NCBI RefSeq assembly: GCF_034702125.1
Contig: NC_085866.1
Span: 19,892,315 to 19,956,314 of the forward strand
Source: Engraulis encrasicolus
Taxonomy: Eukaryota; Chordata; Actinopteri; Clupeiformes; Engraulidae
Direction: 5' to 3'
DNA length: 64,000 nt
Below, in pieces: positions 37,401-47,659 of the stretch (its first letter is position 1; each line of letters opens with the position of its first letter). The notes beneath the pieces are model-generated. The model was not told the origin of the DNA and ran no database searches. It saw nothing but the letters and a program-made list of their open reading frames with translations. The translations under genes were made by a program, and so were the position numbers.

Positions 37401-39434
37401 CCAGCAACAACAACAGCAGCAGCAGCTGCCCCAGCAGCAAAACATCCAGATGATGCAGGGCATGCAGTCTCAGCACCAGCCCATGCCTGTGGCCTCCTCC
37501 CCCAGTCAAATGGTGCAGGCCCAGGCGAGTGGTGGTCAGACCGTCCTCTCGAGGCCAGTCAATCCTGGACAGAGAGGAGGCATGACCCCACCAAAACAAC
37601 AGATGATGCCTCAGCAAGGGCCTGGTGGCATGATGCCGAACCAGGGACAGGTTCCTGGAGGACCGCAGCATCAGGCGTTACTTCTGCAGCAGCAACAACA
37701 ACAAAAACAACAACAACAGCAGCAGCAGCAAAATGCCATGATGGAACAAATGGTGGCCAATCAGATGCAGGGAAACAAGCCGGCCTTTGCACAGCAGAAG
37801 GGTCAGCCAGCAGGGGTGATGCAGCAGGGGCAGATGATGAGAGGTCCATCACCCAGCCTGGCACAGTTCCAGGCCCAGATGGGATCCCAACAGCAACAAC
37901 AACCGATGGTCCACCCACAGCAGCAGCAGCAGCAGCAGCAACAAATGGCTCAAATGCAACAGCAGCAGTTACAGCAGCAACAATTACAACAACAACAGCA
38001 GCAGCAGCAACATCAGTTACAACAGCAGCAGCAACATCAAATGCAGCAGCAGCAGCAGCAGCAGCAGCAGTTGCAACTCCAGCAACCACCACAACAGCAA
38101 CAGCAGCAAATGCAACAGATGCAGCAGCAGATGCAAGTGCAGCAGCAGCCTCAGCAGCAGATGCCCATGAATAACAATGGTAACCAGGCGATGGGTATGC
38201 ATGGACAGATGCGACTTCCAGGTCACCACTTGGTCCAGCAGCAGCAGTTGCAGCATCAACAACAGCAGCTGCAGCAGCAGCAGCAGAAGCAGCAGCAGCA
38301 AGTCATGCAGCAGCTTCAGCATCAGCAGCAGGCTGCTCAGCATCAGCTGGGAGATGGTAGTGGAGGTGCTGCAGGCGAGATGGGTCAGCAGGCCATGCTG
38401 CCTGACATGCAGACCCAGCAGCAGCCTCCAGGCATGATGGGAGGTCCCCAGCACATGCAGGTCGGTAATGGTCACTTCCCTGGACATGGCATGCCGTTTA
38501 ACCCCCAGTTCGCTGGACAGATGCCCATGGGAGGTCCCTGTGGACAGGCAGGAGGGTTTCCTGTGAACAAAGATGTCACGCTAACGAGTCCCCTCTTGGT
38601 TAATCTGCTACAGAGCGATATTTCTGCTGGTCAGTTTGGTGGTAAGCAAGGACCTGGGGGTGTTGGCCCCAACCAGAATAAACCCAAGAAGAAGAAGCCC
38701 CCTCGCAAACCCAAGAAACCCAAAGGTGGCGAAGGACAATTATCGGAAGGCCTCGGGTAAGAAATTCTGTCATTGTTTCTTGAGACTGAGGGTCAAATTA
38801 GATTTTATAAGACATTTACTGAGCAATTATTCTAACACATTTTGGGGTACATTTTCAGCCTTGAATCTGGAACTGGGTTGGAAGATATCGAGTTACCAGG
38901 GTTGAGTGGCGATCCTACAACAGGACTGGAGCCCAAAATGGCAGAGTTTGCCAACAGACCTGCTGGTAAGAAAGACGAGCTTGTGAACATGCCTTGCTTT
39001 AACAAGTTATCCACATGCGTTATCCAAAGTTTATGAATTCATATGCATTGATGTATCCAAAATGCTGATCTTTATTTTCCATCTGTTACCCTACTAGGTT
39101 TTCCTGGTCCACAAGGGGATCAAAGGGTCTTGCAGCAAATGCCACTTCAGTTTATGGCTCAACAGCAACAAGTTCCACCGCAACAGCAGCAAGCACCACA
39201 GCAACAGCAGATGCAACAAATGCAACAGCAGCAGTTACAACAGCAACACATGCAACAGCAGCAGATGCAGCAGCAGCAGCAGCAAATGCAACAACAGCAG
39301 CAGCAGCAGCAGGTTCACATGCAGGGTATGCAGATGGCTCCCGGGCAGACAGGACCAATGCCTTCTCAGGGGCAACCTCAAATGCTCCCACATCAGTTAC
39401 AACAGGCACAGCAGCAGCAGCATCACCAGCAACA

Positions 39435-39466
<32 letters not shown>

Positions 39467-42400
39467 AGCAGCAAATGATGATGATGCTGAAAATGCAGCA
39501 AGAGCAGGCCAAGAACAGGATGCCACTGCAACAGGGTGCACACCCGCCCAGGGGTCTCATGAACCCTGCTGAAGCTCAGCGGATGCCCGGAGGATCCCAA
39601 CAGCCAGGCAACATGCCAGTGATGATCAATTTGCAAGGGCATGGAGGTGTGCCACCCTCTCCAAACAAACCTGGTGGGGTGCCACAGCAGCTCATGATGA
39701 ATCCACAGATGGCAGCTGCAAGGAGAATGCCCCATCCAGAGGCTGGGCAAGGACCAGGTGTCCAGGGTCTGACTGAGGACGGTTCCACGGGGGTACCACA
39801 GGAGATGGGTCTTCAGGCAGGAAACGGCGCCCAGCAACTTGCCAACCCTGGTATGATGAAGCCAGGACCGTCACCGGTGCCCCAACACCCTGGGGCCAGC
39901 CCTCAGCAGCAACAACAACTCCAGCAACAGCAACTACAACAGCAGCAGCAGTTACAGCAACAGCAGCAACAACCACAAACTCCACAGCAGGGCTCCATGC
40001 CAGGCTCACATAACCTCCATTTCCCCAACTCCGTTCCGACCACCTCCCAGAGCTCTCGTCCCAAGACTCCCAACCGAGCAAGCCCGAGGCCTTACCATCA
40101 CCCGCTCACCCCAACAAACCGTCCGCCAAGCACCGAGCCTTCAGAAATCAGCCTCTCCCCCGAACGGTTGAATGCTTCCATTGCCGGCCTTTTCCCTCCA
40201 AAGATCAACATCCCCTTACCTCCCAGGCAGCCCAATCTGAGCAGAGGGTTTGATCAACAGGGTCTTAATCCTACAACCTTGAAGGCAATAGGGCAGGCGC
40301 CCCCGAGCATGACTCTTCCGAATAACAACAGTAACGCTGGTGGAAACAATAACGGTCAGCCAGCTTTTCAAGGAACTCCTAATGCTGCAAGTGCTCCTGG
40401 GAAACAAGACAAACTGCCTGGAGGTGGACAAGCAAAACGAGCGAGTCCCAGCAATAGTCGTCGATCCAGCCCAGCATCAAACCGAAAAGGTGCAACCCCT
40501 AGCCCGGGTAGACAGAAGGTAGCTAAGATTGCTTTGACATCACCTCCACATCAACAGCAAATGGTTAGCCCGCAGTCCATGATGAGCCCCACATCTTTGC
40601 AGCCAAGCCCTGCCTCTGTTCTGCCAGCTGGGCCCATGGATCCGCAGCAGATGCAAAACTCTTTTCAAGGTCTCCCCAGTAGTTCTGACCTAATGAGTCA
40701 AGGCCTGATGGCAGTGCCAACGGGTGAACAACGGCAAATGGTACAGTCACAGAGAGAACAAGCTGCTCAGAGAATGGCAAGTCCCCGTGTTTCTGTGGCA
40801 GAACAGAAACAACATGAACCTAAGAATGTTGCAGAGCAGTCGGTTGCAGAGGAAAAGCACCAACCTCAGACAGAACCCCAACAGGATCTTGCTACCACTA
40901 TGCCACCGGGCTTTAGGGACGCCCCAACCTCCCTGAACCAGTTGTTGGACAGCTCAATCTCACCGTCCATGCCCATGAAGCCCCCACAGAGTGCCCCTCA
41001 AGCGACTGTGGATCCAACGGAACTGGCGAGCCAACGCAACGCCAGGACTCCTCAGAGCACTGAGGGTGGGCCTCTGCCGGGTCCCAGTGAGCCTAAACTT
41101 AGTTCTACTACAAGTCCCAAATTAAGCAGTCCTAGCTTACACCCTTCGAATGTCACCCTTAGCGTTAGCCCTAGTCCCGCATTTAGCCCCAGCCCCAGTT
41201 TGAATGTTAGCCCTAGCTCCCAGCCTAACCCGGCTGTTAGTGCTAGCCTAAATCCCAACCCTAAACCCTTGTCCACCAACATGTCGACGGTCTTGCAAAG
41301 GCCCAACCCTTCCACAGCCATGCCCACCAATCAGATCACGGTTTTTGTGACCTCTAACCCAATTAGCTCCTCCACTAGCACTTCCCCGCAGGTTCCGCCC
41401 GGAATTGTTTCCACTGTAGTCGTTCCAAGCAAAAACCTTCAGAGACCGCCAGAAATGGGTCAGCAGCAACAGACCCCCGTAACCCAATCGCGCCCCGCTC
41501 AGTTCATCACCACCCCGGTGTTTTTCCAAATGCCGGCAGCCTCTGTTCCCTCCAGCACCAGCGTGGTGTCTCAGCCCGTGACCATTCAAATGTCAAACAT
41601 ACAGTTCACACCCGCGCCTATGATGACGACAACGTTGCCGACTGCTACAGTGTCGGCTCCTGTGTCTGTTGCAGCACATTCCCCGGCCATGAGCTCGGCC
41701 CCTGGCCATACGCCGCCGCCTCGCGCCATGCTCGGACATGTCCAGGTGCAGATTCCCGGCTCTCACGCGTCTTCTGTCACAGCGGCGCACCCTCCTGTTC
41801 AGCAGCCTAGCCCGGGCGGCCTGAGGCAGGAGAGTCCAGCGTCAGAGGCGTTAAAGTCCAGCCCTGTGGCGCAGGTGTCTCCGCATCCCCCGACATCATC
41901 CCCCAATGTCACATCCCCCTTTCCCCAACCCATGTCCTCTCCCCCTGCGTGCTCCAGTCCAGGAGCTACCCCCAGCGCCCGAAAGAGTCCCCTGTCCCCG
42001 CTAGCGTCTGGTGCTAAGAGCAAGCCTGCCACTTCTGCTGCACAGCCATCCTCCAGTAGTCCACTGGCGAAACAAGAGGTGGCTGCGCAGCAAGCACTAA
42101 GTGCAGGAGTTGCTCCCCCACAGGTGTCCCCTTCGCCTGCTGAGCCCCTTGAGTCTCCACAGAACACTTCCTCCTCTCCACCTGCTCCGGCCCCTCCCAA
42201 TGCCCCCGTTGTTCCTGTCTCTGTCCCGGCTCCCATGCCCACACCTACTGCACTCAACCCAGCACTTAATGCCATGTCGGGTACACCTGCTGCTGCTGCG
42301 CCCACTACACCCAACCCAGCTCCCGGCCCTAGTTCAGCTGCTGTGCCCCAGCCCCCAGTCCCAGCCCCTGTCCCTGTCACTGTCACCAGCCCACAGCCTT

Positions 42401-44124
42401 CTGGTTCCCCTGCAGGTTCAACGGTTGCTGCTGCTGCTACTGCTGCTGCTGCAGGTGTCGCTGCTACCACCACCACCACCACCGTCCCAGGACCAACCAC
42501 CAACACCACTGTCGGTTCTCCGTCACCAGTGTCTGCCAAACCAGCGTCCCCTGGCCAGCCTCCTCCTGCCACGCCCGCCACACCGACGGAGACTAGCTCG
42601 GCAGAGCCAGCCAATACTGCGGTACCATTGGCAGAGGCACCAAGTGCTTCAGGTAAATAGCTGTCCTAGATTAGAGGCAGTTCATACTGTTTTATTGCAC
42701 ATGTGTCATCTTTGCTCATTTACAGTGCAGTATGTATTTCATTTTACTAGTCCTGAAGCGTTTCAGTCTCAACATTAAATACACAGCCACCTCACTGTAA
42801 GATGTTCATATGATTGCTAATGAATGTGTGAGGTAATGGAATCACTCCTAGGAAACACTGACATACTGTTCATCTAGGCCAGTGCAGCCTCTACGGTGCC
42901 CAATATGTTTGTTCTAGACTATTTTTCCCAAACTAAATGTCAGAACATCCAAGCCTTGACATTTCTCTTGTTTGTTTTTAGCTTCTGTGGACCCAGACCC
43001 TGCCCAGCAGGAAAAGGCTTCAAATGAGAAAAGCGGTAAAAACATCCTGCTATCTATGTCAGCGTGCCAGAGAATGCTGGTCACACAAGTCCTATTTAAG
43101 ACTGATTACTATATGTTTGACAATGTTTTTAATTGTCCTCATTGTTCCTCTCTAGGTGAAGAAGCTTCAGCTGTCGCAGAGCAAGGGTAAGAGTGCACTG
43201 CCTCACGTTTATAACTAGTATGTGGTTTAACCAACTGGTCATTTTTCAGTCATCTGAGAGGTAATACTGTTTTTATTTTAAAATTGATTTGATTTAACAT
43301 TTTGAAAAAAATCAAGATATTTTGTTTTGCCGTAAACCCATCAAGGATGGGTTTTTTAATCTTTTGTAATTATTATTTTTATTACTATTTTTTATGTTCA
43401 TTTTTCTTTACTGACATGACCCCATCTCGCCAAGAGATGGGTGTTGGAAACCCCAACCAACTCCAACCCACTCATCTCAAGTTGGGGGGCTAATGAACAT
43501 TGACCATTGACTGCACAGCAGCAGCGACACAGTATAGTTTACCGCTGTTTTTCCACTTCTATAACAGATGGGCAAAGAAAAGAAAGACGCCCGTCAGCGT
43601 AGTGCCCAGGTATGTATGTGCCGAACACGCGCCCACTCTGCACACACATGTGCAAAGGGGCAACGCTGACCAAGCTTGTTCAAGCAAATGCTGAAGGAGG
43701 ACAGTGAAGTAGACTTCTGTGGTAGATGAGGAAAAACAGCAGAACAGATTATTCTGATTAAGTTAAAAAAAAAATACCAGAGGGTCACAGCCTGTGGCCC
43801 TTATGATAAAACTTGAATTAAAAGGGTCCCCTGGTAAGTCATGTTGGCCTTATAAGATTTCACATTGGTGTCGTGGTGTCATTGGTAATGCACGTATCAG
43901 GATTGCTTACTGTTTTATTAAAGCACTTTAGAAATTGCCTCCTCTTGCAGAGCATGTAAGCTGCCATCTATACATTTCAATGAATTCTGTGGAAAAAGTG
44001 TTTTTGTTTTTTTTAAATAGGTTTTTATATCGACTATACCGGTAATTACTATTTGTGTGTGTGTGTGTGACAACTTTCTCACGTGAACCCTGGATAACTG
44101 GCACCCTGTTGCCTTGGTTGGTTG

Positions 44125-44158
<34 letters not shown>

Positions 44159-46175
44159 GTCACTACTTACAACAGTGGCAGCTGAAGAGAAAATGGATTT
44201 GGCATTTGGCAAAGGACTTGAAGTCACATTGTAGCTGACACCAAGGTCAGTCTAACCGGGCAAATGCACAGGCCGCGACGCGATTGAATCAACGGAGAAC
44301 CGCTTCTGTGCAGCAGCGAGCGATACGAGCGATTGAAGCGACTAGAGTATGTCCGTTACAAGCAGAACGCACGCATTCAAACATTCCAATTGGCTGTGGT
44401 CACTGACCTCTATACAGTCATTGGCTGTCACGGCCTGTCGTTGAACCGCGTCATGGCTCATTAGCATAACATAGCCAGGAGTTCAACTAAACTGTCGCTC
44501 TCGCCGTGCGAATCGCCTCTAGTCTACAGAATCGCTTTTGTTGCGCGACTCAATACAAAGTAGGGCTGCGCGATTATGGAAAAAAATCATAATCACCACT
44601 ATTAATCACGAATATTGATTTTTGCTGAATTAAAAAAAAAATTATAACAAAATGAAATATAACCACGGATGAATTATATACGGGATGAGCAAAATAAAAT
44701 TAATTGTAATAATTATGTTAAGGGCAATATCATGAAACACCAGCCTGTCAGTATGTTCTGACTTTGAGGACGCTCTCGAAGGTAGGTCACTATTGCCACA
44801 ATGAAATCACGATTGAAATCACGATTATATCACGATTTTCGATTATTTTCGATTAATTGTGCAGCACTAATACAAAGTCAATTACTTCCGGCGCTCGCCT
44901 CGCTCTTGTCGCGGCCTGTGTATTTGCCCGGTTATAAGGACAACATGTGTTACGAGTCAGGGATAAAAATAATGGATCAGATCAGCAAAAGAGAAAAGTG
45001 AGAAGAGAAGTGCGATTACACATTACCCAAGACCAGCCTGTTCACATTGATGATGACATGATGTTTTGCATCTGCTCTCTCTGTGTGTCTCTCCATTTGA
45101 CTTCATCGGCCCGTCACATTCTCCCCATTCCCTCCCTCCCTCCTCCGTGCGCACTTCTCTTCCAGGGACACGAGGGGCGCCAGCGAGGCGGCAAAAGCCA
45201 AGGGCCCCAGCCGCCGGAGCTCGCGAGCGGAGAAGGAGGTGGAGGAGGAAGCGGCAGACAATGGGCAGAGGAAGAGGGCGGGCAGACCAGGCTCGGCCTC
45301 CTCCAGCACAGGGAAAGGTGCGTGGTGGAAGAGGGGTTGTGATGGATGGCATCTGCTGCTCTTCTAACTATTGTTTTGAAACATTACACTAAATGCCGTG
45401 TAGTGCCGTTTGGTGCTGCCCTTTGTGTCTGGTATCCGCCGTTGATGCGTGTGCGTGTGTGTGTGCATGCTTAGAGGTGCGTACATGTTTGGTGAGTTCG
45501 AAGCCACATTTTAAGCTGGCTTTTGAAGGTGGCTAAATAGGGACATAAGGAGTTTATATATTAAAGAGATATAAAATGGGCAATTGTAGGAGAATTTCCA
45601 GAAATTGTCAAAATGCAATAGATTGTATTTATCTAAGATGTTACAGATGGTATTTAAGTTTTTTTTATCTAGAATTGTTCATATGATATCACCACTGACT
45701 TGAGTGTGGTAGACCCCACCATAGTCTAGGTAGTCCAATGCAATCATTGTTCTGTGAATAACACTGTTTGGTGCGTATCATTCCTAGCTTCTTTCTGAAC
45801 ATTCACTTTGTCCTCTGATATACAGTAATTAATAAACTGAAAGTATCAGTGGCTCAGAGTGGGTTCCCATGGTGAACAGCTGCCATGTGTACCTGCTGGC
45901 TAAGATGTGCCTCCAGAACAGCGAAACTCTCCAGCAATACCAATTTAACCTCCCCTTAGATCATCGGTTTTGCCATTGAGTTTGGGTCTGTGTGTAGTGG
46001 GATGATCTTTTATGGTGTTTACTCATTTTTTTTATTGCCTGTCGGCTATGTTTGACCACCTGGTCTTTACTGTGCCGTGTTTCTATAACCTTTCCTTCTT
46101 GATTCTTCCTTTTTCCCACCAGATACAAACACTGGAGCCAGCCCTACACAGGCCAAACGAAGGAAGTCAAAGTGA
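31407..46175 (+). CDS. ncoa6: Nuclear receptor coactivator 6 (NCOA6/ASC-2)
   Basis: Exons 31407-31677, 31997-32152, 32561-32683, 32899-33018, 34191-35108, 35330-35476, 37289-38756, 38859-38965, 39098-42652, 42982-43035, 43156-43186, 43568-43609, 45166-45317 and 46123-46175 give 2398 residues (human 2063). NCOA6 is a nuclear scaffold that binds ligand-bound nuclear receptors and belongs to the MLL3/MLL4 histone H3K4 methyltransferase complexes. Visible: the conserved N-terminal domain (IFIAFKGNM..., [34 protein letters not shown]); receptor box 1 LVNLL at about residue 1015 (38596-38610) in the conserved [15 protein letters not shown]; box 2 LNQLL at about 1716 (40933-40947); and a basic tail ending AKRRKSK. 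Glutamine tracts dominate exons 5, 7 and 9. The start at 31407 has a good context (GTCATGG), but a start in an upstream exon is not excluded. Confidence 0.95.
32212..32275. repeat. Fragment of an L2/SINE-like 3' end
   Basis: AATAATAACATTTATTTGGG...CGCCTTTCTAAATACCCAAGGACAC resembles the widespread fish retroposon tail (reversed). It lies in an ncoa6 intron; no boundaries are visible. Confidence 0.4.
33021..33235 (+). mobile_element. Hairpin retroposon-like element H, copy 2 (ncoa6 intron)
   Basis: A perfect 15-bp direct repeat AATATACTAATGATG (33021-33035 and 33221-33235) flanks the insert. A perfect 34-bp inverted repeat (33035-33068 and 33121-33154) with a ~52-bp loop opens it. A tail with GTCCGGCACCTGT and GGATGTGCGC follows. 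The loop contains CGTTTCGACCATGCAGTCTG. It starts 2 bp after the donor of ncoa6 exon 4 (33019-33020), so the left target repeat overlaps the intronic part of the splice site. Confidence 0.85.
33342..33731. mobile_element. TTAA-target MITE with ~70-bp terminal inverted repeats
   Basis: TTAA occurs at both ends (33342-33345 and 33728-33731). The left arm (AAGTGATACTG..., through CACACCTCC and TTAAATGATTGAG near 33411) is matched in reverse complement by 33664-33731. A central hairpin (33424-33441 with 33451-33468, one mismatch) lies inside. TTAA targets are characteristic of piggyBac-type elements. The segment 33521-33655 recurs near 48370-48480. Confidence 0.8.
36424..36790. mobile_element. 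TTAA-target MITE (piggyBac-like)
   Basis: It begins TTAAAGGGACACTGTGC and ends CACAGTGTCCCTTTAA, a perfect 14- to 16-bp inverted repeat inside TTAA targets. Length is 367 bp, with no transposase. It lies in the ncoa6 intron before exon 7. Confidence 0.85.
37007..37200. mobile_element. Truncated TTAA-type MITE end
   Basis: TTAAAGGAACAGTCCACC has the same form as the ends of short TTAA elements of fish. No complementary end was found before ncoa6 exon 7, so this is either truncated or a chance match. Confidence 0.35.
44117..44159. repeat. (GATT)n microsatellite
   Basis: About ten GATT/TTGA units in an ncoa6 intron. Confidence 0.9.
44253..44934. mobile_element. Inverted-repeat element interrupted by a hAT MITE
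   Basis: Ends are complementary: TAACCGGGCAAATGCACAGG at the left (from 44253) and the complement CCTGTGTATTTGCCCGGTTA at the right (to 44934), with TA at both borders. Removing the inner hAT element leaves about 365 bp rich in CpG and GCGA motifs. The TA border would suit a Tc1/mariner-like nonautonomous element, but the class is uncertain. Confidence 0.75.
44553..44877. mobile_element. hAT MITE nested in another element
   Basis: An 8-bp duplication ATACAAAG (44553-44560 and 44870-44877) flanks 44561-44869, whose ends are TAGGGCTGCGCGATTATGG and the near-complement TAATTGTGCAGCACTA. The body consists of AATCACGATT-type repeats. It inserted into the surrounding inverted-repeat element after that element had settled in ncoa6. 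Confidence 0.9.
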
Positions 46176-46544
46176 TCTTGACGTGCTACACTTGTGAAAT
46201 ATGAATTATGTTTTTTTTTTGTTTCCTCTGTGAATTTATTTTATCTGCTGTTTCAGAGAAGAATCATGTTTTCACAGAGAAAGTAACCCTGTACAGATAT
46301 TTGTTTTTAAAAAGAAGCGATATTGATGTATTTTGTGAGGTCTTATTTAGATTTTAGTGTGTCTGTGAGTGTGTGTGCGTGCACTGTGTGTGCGTGTGTA
46401 ATGTATGTGAGCGAATTTGTTTTTCATTTTCTAATGCTGGATTAATCATGTGATGAAGCCTGATAATTAAAATATCATGTGTATTGTACAATTCTGTCGC
46501 AGAACTGAATTAAATTTTGTACTTTTTTGTCTTGTGATGACATT

Positions 46545-46550
46545 AATAAA
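46545..46550 (+). terminator. ncoa6: ncoa6 polyadenylation signal
   Basis: AATAAA about 370 bp after the ncoa6 stop codon (46173-46175), followed by a T/G-rich stretch. The implied 3'UTR is 46176 to about 46570. Confidence 0.75.
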
Positions 46551-46570
46551 AATCTGTATGTATTTCTGAC

Positions 46571-47659
46571 TCATGAAATTTTCTTTCTGTGCTGAAAATA
46601 GTCATAATGCAGTTGACACTAAGGGTGCATTCATTTTCAAATATGTATATGAAATGTTTTATTAACAAAATTAACTGTGTCCATTTTGAAACCTTAAGCC
46701 AGATTGGCTATGACAGAAGAGGACCTTCTTGGTGGGATAGATTGAGAGCTGTGTTTAACAAGCACAAAGCAAAATCAAATCAAATATTGCATTTAAACAA
46801 AAGCTAAATAACAGTTTGTGTCTGTATGCATGTGTAGGCCTACCATATCTGTCAATAGCCTAATCCGTCATCTTGGCTCAGATGCATTATTTTATTTATT
46901 TTCATTTTATTGTTTTGGTCTCGGATAAACCTTTTCTGTAGGCCCTACGTCATTGTAATTATTATGCATTATGAAACCATCTTTAATTTGCCAGTTGCTG
47001 TGCACACTAGACGAGTCTTTATAGATCCCTGGCGCATCATTAAACACCTTGATTTCTCCACTCAAAACGTGCAAACAGCTGCCGTTCTGTAAACCACACA
47101 TCAGGTTACCTCAGCAAACTACTGTGCCCTGCTACACTCATCCCATGGATGCTGCACGCAGAAGATGCTGAAGATGTACGACTACCCAAGCAACGTCGTG
47201 AACTAGTGCGCCTGATGACACGCCCACATTTAATTAATAACAACCCACAGCTGACCCTTGTTGACGCTGTCACTTAGGTGCTGTTTCCACATAGCAGGAT
47301 ATTTTTTTAGCAGGGTATTTTTTTCTCCTGCTACGTGGAAACGCAACATGTGGATAAAAAAAATCCTCCATTGTAACAAATGCGTTTCAGACCCCTAAAC
47401 AGGATATTTTTTTCTCCTGCTATTTTTTTCTCCTGCGCCTGGATTTTTAAATATCTGCTACGTGGAAACGGAAGGCCAAAACCAATGCAAAACCAATACA
47501 AGCAGGAGAATAAAATATCCACATATAAAAATATCCAGCTACGTGGAAACGGCACCTCAGAGGAAGAGAGGAGAACTTGCTGTCCGCCCAGAGGCGACGG
47601 CCACTTTTATTTGCCTGTAAGCCAGGATACTGCCCATTCTTGATTGCGCATTTAAAACA
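46571..47659. other. ncoa6 to spire intergenic region
   Basis: No conserved coding sequence. It contains the MITE at 47276-47557, which ends about 100 bp before the Spire start codon, so promoter and 5'UTR of the Spire gene must lie in or beside the element. Confidence 0.6.
47276..47557. mobile_element. MITE just upstream of the Spire gene
   Basis: Ends are complementary: AGGTGCTGTTTCCACATAGC...GGATATTTTT at the left and AAATATCC...GCTACGTGGAAACGGCACCT at the right. Internal CTACGTGGAAACG and TTTTTTTCTCCTGC motifs repeat. No clear target duplication was seen, so the class is open. It occupies the position expected for the Spire core promoter. Confidence 0.75.

Larger units (their letters stand above)
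34223..39975 (+). repeat. ncoa6: Coding CAG/CAA (polyglutamine) tracts of ncoa6
   Basis: Glutamine runs are encoded at about 34226-34257, 34369-34410, 34677-34755, 37402-37440, 37686-37733, 37888-38320, 39160-39315, 39406-39477 and 39904-39975. CAG and CAA are mixed throughout, which tends to limit slippage. The human protein is also glutamine-rich in this part, but the density here is very high. Reverse-strand reading frames (Leu/Ala/Val-rich) are shadows of these tracts. Confidence 0.9.

Noticed and set aside
37559..38487. Leu- and Ala/Val-rich minus-strand frames opposite ncoa6
   Set aside because: They are complements of the CAG/CAA glutamine tracts.
41799..42614. A 271-residue minus-strand frame opposite ncoa6 exon 9
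   Set aside because: Gly/Ala/Val-rich shadow of the Pro/Ser/Ala-rich coding strand; the + strand frame is continuous with NCOA6 and ends at a proper donor.
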